Source: Candidatus Peribacteria bacterium (GTDB lineage: Bacteria; Patescibacteriota; Gracilibacteria; Peribacterales; Peribacteraceae). Taken from it: DNA of 44,661 nt. Every line of letters begins with the position of its first letter. The stretch's first letter is position 1. Positions 42,451-44,661 of this stretch are shown here, one piece after another. The position numbers and the translations under genes were made by a program. Below the pieces are notes generated by a model. The model was not told the origin of the DNA, did not search any database, and saw only the letters and a list, made by a program, of their open reading frames with translations. Location of the stretch: assembly GCA_903854455.1 (NCBI GenBank), contig CAINWJ010000159.1, forward strand, positions 1-44,661. Direction: 5' to 3'.

Positions 42451-43479
42451 ATGCTCAACTACATCGGTCTCACCGGCTACATGGGAAGCGGCAAAGGCGA
42501 ACTCGTGAGGATGCTGCAGGAACATGGATATAACTACATTTCGCTCTCGGACATGGTTCGTGAAGAAGCGACGAAGCAGGGCTTGCCACACGAACGCGAG
42601 TACCTCCAGAAGATCGGCAATGCGCTCCGAAAATCCGGTGGAGCCGGCGTGCTGGGCAAGAAAGTACGTGAAAAGATTGAGAAAGATCCCGGCAAGAAGT
42701 GGGTGATCGATGGGATACGCAATCCGGGCGAGTGGAAGGAGCTGAAATTGCTTCCCGGTTTCCAGATGATCGGCGTGAGTGCGCATCCGGACATCTTGGT
42801 CGATCGCCTGATCTCCCGTCAGCGCGAGGGAGGGAAGCAAGAAAAGGAAGAGATCCTGGAGCGACTCAAGAAAGAACGCGGGATCGGCGAACCACCGGAC
42901 GGTCAGCAGGTGCAGAAGTGCCTGGATGAGGCAGATTACTTCATTTTGAATGAAGGATCGCTCGATGAACTCAAGAAGAAGCTCAATCACTTCCTCAGGC
43001 TGGATACAGGCGAGGATCGCCCGACATTCCACGAAGTCTTCATGGAGATCGCCTACACGTGGGCCAAGCGTGCTACCTGCCTCCGCCGCACCGTCGGCGC
43101 AGTGATCGCGAAAGACAGTCAGCAGCTCACGGCAGGCTACAACGGCGCACCCCGCGGCGTCCCGCACTGCGCGGAGCTGGGAGGATGCCTACGGGAAAAG
43201 CTTGGCATCCCGTCCGGCCAGCGCCACGAGATCTGCCGCGGCACGCATGCCGAACAGAATGCGATCACGCAAGCCGCCAAGCTGGGTATTTCCATCGCAG
43301 GTTCAACGCTCTACTGCAACACCTTCCCCTGCGTCATCTGTACCAAGATGATCCTCAACGCCGGCATCTCGACCGTCGTGTACGACGCCGACTACGACGA
43401 TCCTCTCTCCAAGGAAATCCTGGGACAGCAGAAGGATCTCAAGCTGATCCGGTATGAAGGGAGGAGGGTGAGGGGCTGA
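42451..43479 (+). CDS. Fusion of a P-loop nucleotide-kinase-like domain and dCMP deaminase
   Basis: The protein has 342 residues. Residues 1-185 form a P-loop NTPase with Walker A GYMGSGKG (9-16), like dephospho-CoA kinase or NMP kinases. Residues 190-342 are a zinc deoxycytidylate deaminase: TVGAVIAKD, GYNGAPRGVPHC, HAE (266-268) with the catalytic Glu, and PCVIC (293-297) with the two zinc cysteines. Deoxycytidylate deaminase makes dUMP for thymidylate. dUTPase (32.4 kb) supplies the same pool. A P-loop plus deaminase layout also occurs in AvcD-type antiphage deaminases, but this protein is shorter and the defence role is not shown. Confidence 0.9.
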   Translation: MLNYIGLTGYMGSGKGELVRMLQEHGYNYISLSDMVREEATKQGLPHEREYLQKIGNALRKSGGAGVLGKKVREKIEKDPGKKWVIDGIRNPGEWKELKLLPGFQMIGVSAHPDILVDRLISRQREGGKQEKEEILERLKKERGIGEPPDGQQVQKCLDEADYFILNEGSLDELKKKLNHFLRLDTGEDRPTFHEVFMEIAYTWAKRATCLRRTVGAVIAKDSQQLTAGYNGAPRGVPHCAELGGCLREKLGIPSGQRHEICRGTHAEQNAITQAAKLGISIAGSTLYCNTFPCVICTKMILNAGISTVVYDADYDDPLSKEILGQQKDLKLIRYEGRRVRG

Positions 43480-43492
43480 TTGATGTAGATAG

Positions 43493-43607
43493 ATGGTGGA
43501 CCAGATTAGATTGAATTCGAACACACTGCTGCCAAACATTGAACAGGTGGCGCGGATTGTTGATAAAAACGCGAAAGTACAAAAAATCGCTCAGATAGAA
43601 GTTATGA
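43493..43607 (+). pseudogene. 5' part of a gene interrupted by the insertion sequence
   Basis: A frame starting at 43493 (MVDQIRLNSNTLLPNIEQ) runs 38 codons into the left inverted repeat and stops only 11 codons later, at 43642. A GGAGG lies about 28 bp upstream (43461-43465), too far for normal use. The composition looks like ordinary helical protein. If real, it is the start of a gene cut by the insertion sequence. The remainder would lie beyond the window. Confidence 0.35.
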
Positions 43608-44661
43608 GGCAGGTAGGGAAAAAGTGTCAGGCTGAAAAGTAAGTATCTTCGCTAGGATTAGCACAATATCCTTTCCCAAATTCATGATGCCCAAAAAAAG
43701 TGCAAGCAATGCGGCTCGTTTCACATAAAGAAAAACGGTCGGCAAAGAGCAAGACAGCTCTACAAATGTCTCCACTGCGGTCATCAATTTCTGCGTGCCT
43801 ACAGGAGCAATCGTGTCCCTCGTTCAGTGCGAAAGTTGTACCGCATGTATGCGAAGCAGAAACAAACCTACAAGGAACTCCGCGACGATTACGGTTTTGA
43901 TCCAAAGACCGCTCGAAAATACTTCGATCAGTTCCCTCTGCACACCGGAGAAATGAGGGTTGCCAGTAAACCGGTGGCACTCACGATGGACGCTACATTT
44001 TTCTCGCGGACCGATGGCATTTTGGTCTGTCGTGCACTGGGAAAGAACTTCTACTGGCGCTACATCTCAACCGAGAAGATTGAGGAGTATGCACGTTGCC
44101 TGGATGCCCTCGAAGCTGCAGGCAATCGATTCTCATCGTTCACCATCGATGGGCGTCGCGGAGTGCGTCAGTATCTCGAAAAACGCCATGGAGGCATTCC
44201 AGTGCAATTCTGCCATTTCCATATGCGTCAGCTCGTCACAACCCGTCTCACGAAACGCCCCAAGCTTCCTGCGGGCAAGGAACTTGCTTGCATCGCAGCG
44301 ACCCTGTCGGAGACGACGCAGAGACGATTTGAGCATGCGCTGGTGGGTTGGGAGAAACGGTGGAAAGCTCTCCTGCGGGAACGAACTGAGAACCCATTCG
44401 GAAAACGTAAATGGCAGTACACACATCGGCGACTGCGCAGTGCGTTCTATTCACTCAAACGGAATCTCCACTGGCTCTTCACATATCAACGCTTTCCAGG
44501 TTTGAACATCCCACGCACAACAAACTCTTGTGACGGCTATTTCGGTCACCTGAAGAAGAAGATTGCCGCTCACCAAGGAATCAGTCGGAAGAGACGAAAT
44601 CAGATGCTGAATTACCTTCTGGAGCTACCCAATCTAGCCTGACACTTTTTCCCTACCTGCC
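43608..44661 (+). mobile_element. Complete insertion sequence with perfect 26-bp inverted repeats
   Basis: Bases 43608-43633 (start GGCAGGTAGGGAAAAAGTGT) and 44636-44661 are perfect inverted copies of 26 bp. The element is 1054 bp and carries one transposase. The right end is the last base of the window, so the outer flank and the target-site duplication cannot be seen. The left flank is AGTTATGA. Confidence 0.92.
43687..44642 (+). CDS. DDE transposase with zinc-ribbon N-terminus, probably expressed by slippage
   Basis: The main frame (43662-44642) encodes a zinc ribbon (CKQC...CLHC), a helix-turn-helix region and an IS256/IS1249-like DDE core. The core shows LTMDATFF, FTIDGRRGVRQYLEK, VQFCHFHM and the C-terminal segment NSCDGYFGHLKKKIAAHQGISRKRR. 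The 5' part has no ATG in that frame. An ATG at 43687 in the +1 frame runs into seven A residues and G (43693-43700). A -1 slip there would join MPKK to KCKQCGS and give the whole transposase of about 318 residues. A GTG at 43827 in frame would yield only 271 residues without the zinc ribbon. I favour the slipped product. Confidence 0.75.

Overview
The window looks like chromosomal DNA of a Patescibacteria (CPR) bacterium, most likely of the Peregrinibacteria/Peribacteria type. The reasons are a compact single-copy gene set, GC near 50 %, TGA used as stop (which argues against Gracilibacteria with recoded TGA), a cysteine-rich zinc-ribbon protein of a kind I associate with these lineages, a threonyl-tRNA synthetase without its TGS domain, a stand-alone 5'-3' exonuclease, and house-keeping genes scattered out of their usual operons. 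The assignment is inferred from protein features and not from a marker-gene tree.

Layout. 1-3.3 kb: a TrbL/VirB6-like polytopic membrane protein and a coiled-coil membrane partner (+). 3.4-18.7 kb, almost all on the minus strand: infB, a DHH/NrnA-type phosphoesterase, tRNA-Pro(GGG), the Cys-rich protein, enolase, three small membrane proteins, lgt, a small protein coupled to thrS, thrS, a four-helix-bundle protein, dnaA and rseP. 18.7-18.9 kb: two inverted DnaA boxes and tRNA-Val(GAC), near a switch in gene orientation, so a possible origin-proximal site. 19-22.9 kb: a 1286-residue secreted beta-propeller protein built from 18 repeats. 23-32.3 kb (+): comF-like, a small membrane protein, a 1514-residue protein with an HExxH motif, then proB-proC-proA. 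32.4-37 kb (-): dUTPase, ftsZ, ftsA and a 5'-3' exonuclease. 37.2-43.5 kb (+): a GlgA-like C-terminal fragment, a Sel1-repeat lipoprotein, an MgtA-type P-type ATPase, an RBBP9/YdeN-like hydrolase and a P-loop kinase/dCMP deaminase fusion. 43.6-44.66 kb: a complete insertion sequence whose right inverted repeat ends exactly at the last base of the window.

The most unusual property is between the genes. Most longer gaps hold runs of short tandem words of 6 to 9 bp, usually as two complementary arms around a short spacer. At least nine word families are present. One family flanks a four-helix-bundle gene in inverted orientation (15.5-15.96 kb), and a version without the gene lies between eno and the next gene (10.48-10.57 kb). 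This suggests a miniature mobile element with a cargo-bearing form. Other palindromes sit in frame inside proB and proC and at the 3' end of a small membrane-protein gene. The pattern resembles short tandemly repeated sequences of cyanobacteria and palindromic elements of Rickettsia genes, but many word families coexist here.

Functionally the window covers translation (infB, thrS, tRNAs), replication and nucleotide supply (dnaA, exonuclease, dut, dCMP deaminase), division (ftsA, ftsZ), proline synthesis (complete proBAC), the lipoprotein and envelope system (lgt with at least one lipoprotein, rseP) and large surface proteins.
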